From assembly GCF_003970915.1 (NCBI RefSeq), contig NZ_RXOF01000019.1, positions 62,001 through 126,000 on the forward strand: a stretch of DNA of 64,000 bases. Direction: 5' to 3'. Position 1 is the first letter of the stretch. Every line of letters begins with the position of its first letter. Origin of the DNA: Hymenobacter gummosus. GTDB lineage: Bacteria > Bacteroidota > Bacteroidia > Cytophagales > Hymenobacteraceae. Below, one piece after another: positions 62,194 to 64,000 of the stretch. The notes under the pieces are model-generated. The model was not told where the DNA came from. It ran no database searches and saw only the letters and a program-made list of their open reading frames with translations. A program made the position numbers and the translations under genes.

Positions 62194-63294
62194 CTACAGA
62201 ACGCCTTTGGTGCTAGGTATTTCCATTTTGCTGGCATCCCGTTGCAGGGCGTTCTTAATAGCTTTGGCCACGGCCTTGAAAATAGCTTCAATCTTGTGGT
62301 GTTCGTTGCTGCCTTCGCACTTGACGTTGAGGTTGCAGCGGGCCGCATCGGAGAAGCTTTTAAAGAAATGGTAAAACATTTCCGTCGGCATGTCGCCCAC
62401 TTTTTCGCGCCGGAACTCCGCTTCCCACACCAGCCAGGGCCGCCCCGAAAAGTCGATGGCAGCCTGGGCCAGGGCGTCGTCCATGGGCAGCAGGAAGCCG
62501 TAGCGGGCCAGGCCGCGTTTGTCGCCGAGGGCCTGGCTGAAGGCTTCGCCCAGGGCAATGGCCGTATCCTCGATGGTGTGGTGCTCGTCGATGTGCAGGT
62601 CGCCTTGTACCTCGATGAGCATATCCACCCCGCTGTGCCGGGCCAGCTGGTCGAGCATATGGTCGAAAAACCCGAGGCCGGTTTTTATACTGTGCCGCCC
62701 GCTGCCGTCGAGGTTGAGCTCCACCCGGATTTTCGTCTCGTTCGTGTCGCGCTGCACCGTGGCCGTGCGGGCCGGCAGGCGCAGGTGCTGGTAGATGGCC
62801 TCCCAGCTGGTGGTGGTTAGCGCGGCCCGCTCGGTGGGCTCCTCCCCGATCAGGATGGCCCGGCTGCCCAGGTTGTCGGCCAGCTGCACGTCGGTGAGCC
62901 GGTCGCCGATGACGTAGGAGTTCAGCAGGTCGTAGCCGTTGGCGGGGTCGAGGTAGCGGCTGAGCAGGCCCAGGCCCGGCTTGCGGGTGGGCAGGTTTTC
63001 GTGGGGGAAGCTACGGTCGATCAGGCTGGCGGCAAACTCCACCCCTTCGCCGCGCAGAATGTCGAGCATCAGGTTCTGGCAGGGCCAGAAGGTGTCCTCC
63101 GGAAACGAGTCGGTGCCGAGCCCGTCCTGGTTGGTGACCAGCACCAGCTCGTAGTCCAGCTCGCGGGCAATGCGCGCCAGGCCGGTGATGGCGCCGGGCA
63201 GAAACTGAAACTTCTCGAAGGAATCGACCTGCTGGCTGGGCTGGGGCTCCACGAGGATGGTCCCGTCGCGGTCGATGAACAGTACTTTTTTCAT
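62194..63294 (-). CDS. hisB: Bifunctional histidinol-phosphatase / imidazoleglycerol-phosphate dehydratase
   Basis: 366 residues. The HAD-type phosphatase half (1-165) starts [17 protein letters not shown] with the DxDGT catalytic motif. The IGPD half (175-366) has [30 protein letters not shown] and [11 protein letters not shown]. Catalyses steps 6 and 8 of histidine synthesis. The start is the ATG at 63294. The fused form is known in enterobacteria and Bacteroidota. Confidence 0.95.
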   Translation of the reverse strand: MKKVLFIDRDGTILVEPQPSQQVDSFEKFQFLPGAITGLARIARELDYELVLVTNQDGLGTDSFPEDTFWPCQNLMLDILRGEGVEFAASLIDRSFPHENLPTRKPGLGLLSRYLDPANGYDLLNSYVIGDRLTDVQLADNLGSRAILIGEEPTERAALTTTSWEAIYQHLRLPARTATVQRDTNETKIRVELNLDGSGRHSIKTGLGFFDHMLDQLARHSGVDMLIEVQGDLHIDEHHTIEDTAIALGEAFSQALGDKRGLARYGFLLPMDDALAQAAIDFSGRPWLVWEAEFRREKVGDMPTEMFYHFFKSFSDAARCNLNVKCEGSNEHHKIEAIFKAVAKAIKNALQRDASKMEIPSTKGVL

Positions 63295-63351
63295 GGCTTG
63301 CGCGCCGCAGGCGGGCGCGGAATCTTCGGTGAGAATGGAAAAACGGGCCGG

Positions 63352-64000
63352 CTAGCCAGCATACTCGCGCAGGGCCGCGAGCAGCTGCGCGTTTTCGGCG
63401 GGCGTGCCCACGGTCAGGCGCAGGCAGCCGGCGCAGCCGGGCTGGCTGGTGCGGTTGCGCACCACGATGCCGCGCCCGAGCAGGTACTCGTACACGGCCG
63501 TGGCGTCGGGCCGGAAGCGCGCGAGCAGGAAGTTGGCGTCGGAGGGGAACACCTGCTCGACAATGGGCAGCGTAGGCAGCGCCGCGGCCAGCTGCTCGCG
63601 CTGCTGCAGCAGCTCCCGGCGCATCGCGTCGAAACCGCTGGTATCGGCCAGGCCGGCCAGGGCGTGCTGCTGGGTGCTTTCGGAGACGTTGTAGGGCGGC
63701 TTGATTTTGTTCAGGTACTGAATCAGCGCCGGCGCGGCGAAGGCCATGCCCAGGCGCAGGCCGGCCAGGCCCCAGGCCTTGGAAAACGTCTGCAGCACCA
63801 CCAGATTCTCAAATTCTCCGAGGCGGGTAGTCCAGCTGGGAGCGGCGGCAAAGTCCACGTACGCCTCGTCGACCACCACCAGCCCGCCGAAGCCGCGCAG
63901 CACGCGCTCCACCGCTTCGGCGTGCAGCAGGTTGCCGGTAGGGTTGTTGGGCGAGCAGATGAACACCAGCTTGGCGGAGGAAGCCACTACCTTCTCAATG
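63352..64000 (-). CDS. hisC: Histidinol-phosphate aminotransferase, C-terminal part
   Basis: PLP-dependent aminotransferase; about 215 residues are visible and the N-terminus lies beyond the window. The visible part opens with IEKVVASSAKLVFICSPNNP, contains SPNNPTGN and VVDEAYVDF, and has the PLP-binding lysine in LQTFSKAWGLAGLRLG (SKA-x-x-LAG). The order hisC-hisB-hisH-hisA-hisF-hisIE matches the Bacteroidota his operon; hisD and hisG should lie upstream beyond 64000. Confidence 0.95.
   Translation of the reverse strand, partial: IEKVVASSAKLVFICSPNNPTGNLLHAEAVERVLRGFGGLVVVDEAYVDFAAAPSWTTRLGEFENLVVLQTFSKAWGLAGLRLGMAFAAPALIQYLNKIKPPYNVSESTQQHALAGLADTSGFDAMRRELLQQREQLAAALPTLPIVEQVFPSDANFLLARFRPDATAVYEYLLGRGIVVRNRTSQPGCAGCLRLTVGTPAENAQLLAALREYAG

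Overview
The window is GC-rich chromosomal DNA from a member of the Bacteroidota, most likely the Hymenobacter/Cytophagales group. This rests on the high-GC codon usage, the TAnnTTTG-type -7 promoter elements (for example upstream of a tRNA-Thr gene at 38501), the fused hisIE and hisB genes, and families such as DUF3592, DUF4259, DUF349 and the 4-fold beta flower. It is an inference from sequence features; no database search was run.

Layout. 1-10252: end of L-serine dehydratase beta (sdaAB), a TolC/HlyD export pair, gpsA, small proteins (DUF3592, zinc ribbon, DUF4259), a half-size EamA carrier, an MFS transporter, and a catalase with a 7-1-7 operator of the Fur/PerR type. 10277-23388: a membrane-anchored NERD-like protein, a GT39-type membrane protein, an SDR oxidoreductase, a WYL/YafY regulator, maf, DUF1015 (SerK-like), pdxH, yqgE/AlgH, a DUF349 protein and a lipoprotein. 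23651-33671: a sigma-54 response regulator with a broken DNA-binding domain, then a five-gene same-strand cluster (coiled-coil protein, PspA-like membrane protein, substrate-binding protein fused to an OmpA domain, ABC permease, ABC ATPase), an orphan barstar-like gene and a PAS/HAMP histidine kinase. 33806-37826: RhtA-type and SMR transporters, a Crp/Fnr regulator, and an OmpR/histidine kinase pair.

38457-44889 is an accessory region that begins at tRNA-Thr. It holds two Roadblock/LC7 paralogues, two SpoIIAA/STAS-like paralogues, an HxlR regulator with a duplicated 18-bp operator, a broken tyrosine integrase, two copies of a hydrolase-like C-terminal end, two families of repeated hairpin sequences and a 4-fold beta flower protein. 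45125-51327 returns to core genes: a GNAT-like protein, an HD hydrolase, gyrA and a TPR protein. 51328-53125 is an AT-rich, nearly gene-free stretch followed by a winged-helix-like gene of unknown function. 53214-57548 is an envelope glycosylation group (GT39/ArnT-like, sugar epimerase, double LAB_N protein, GT2). Two small outer-membrane-like proteins follow. 59129-64000 is the his operon on the minus strand (hisC-B-H-A-F-IE), with hisC cut by the window edge.

The most striking unexplained feature is a set of intergenic elements made of short locus-specific words on one side and their reverse complements on the other. They fill about a dozen gaps between genes, including every gap of the ABC/OmpA cluster and most gaps of the his operon. 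Several start exactly at, or contain, the stop codon of the neighbouring gene.
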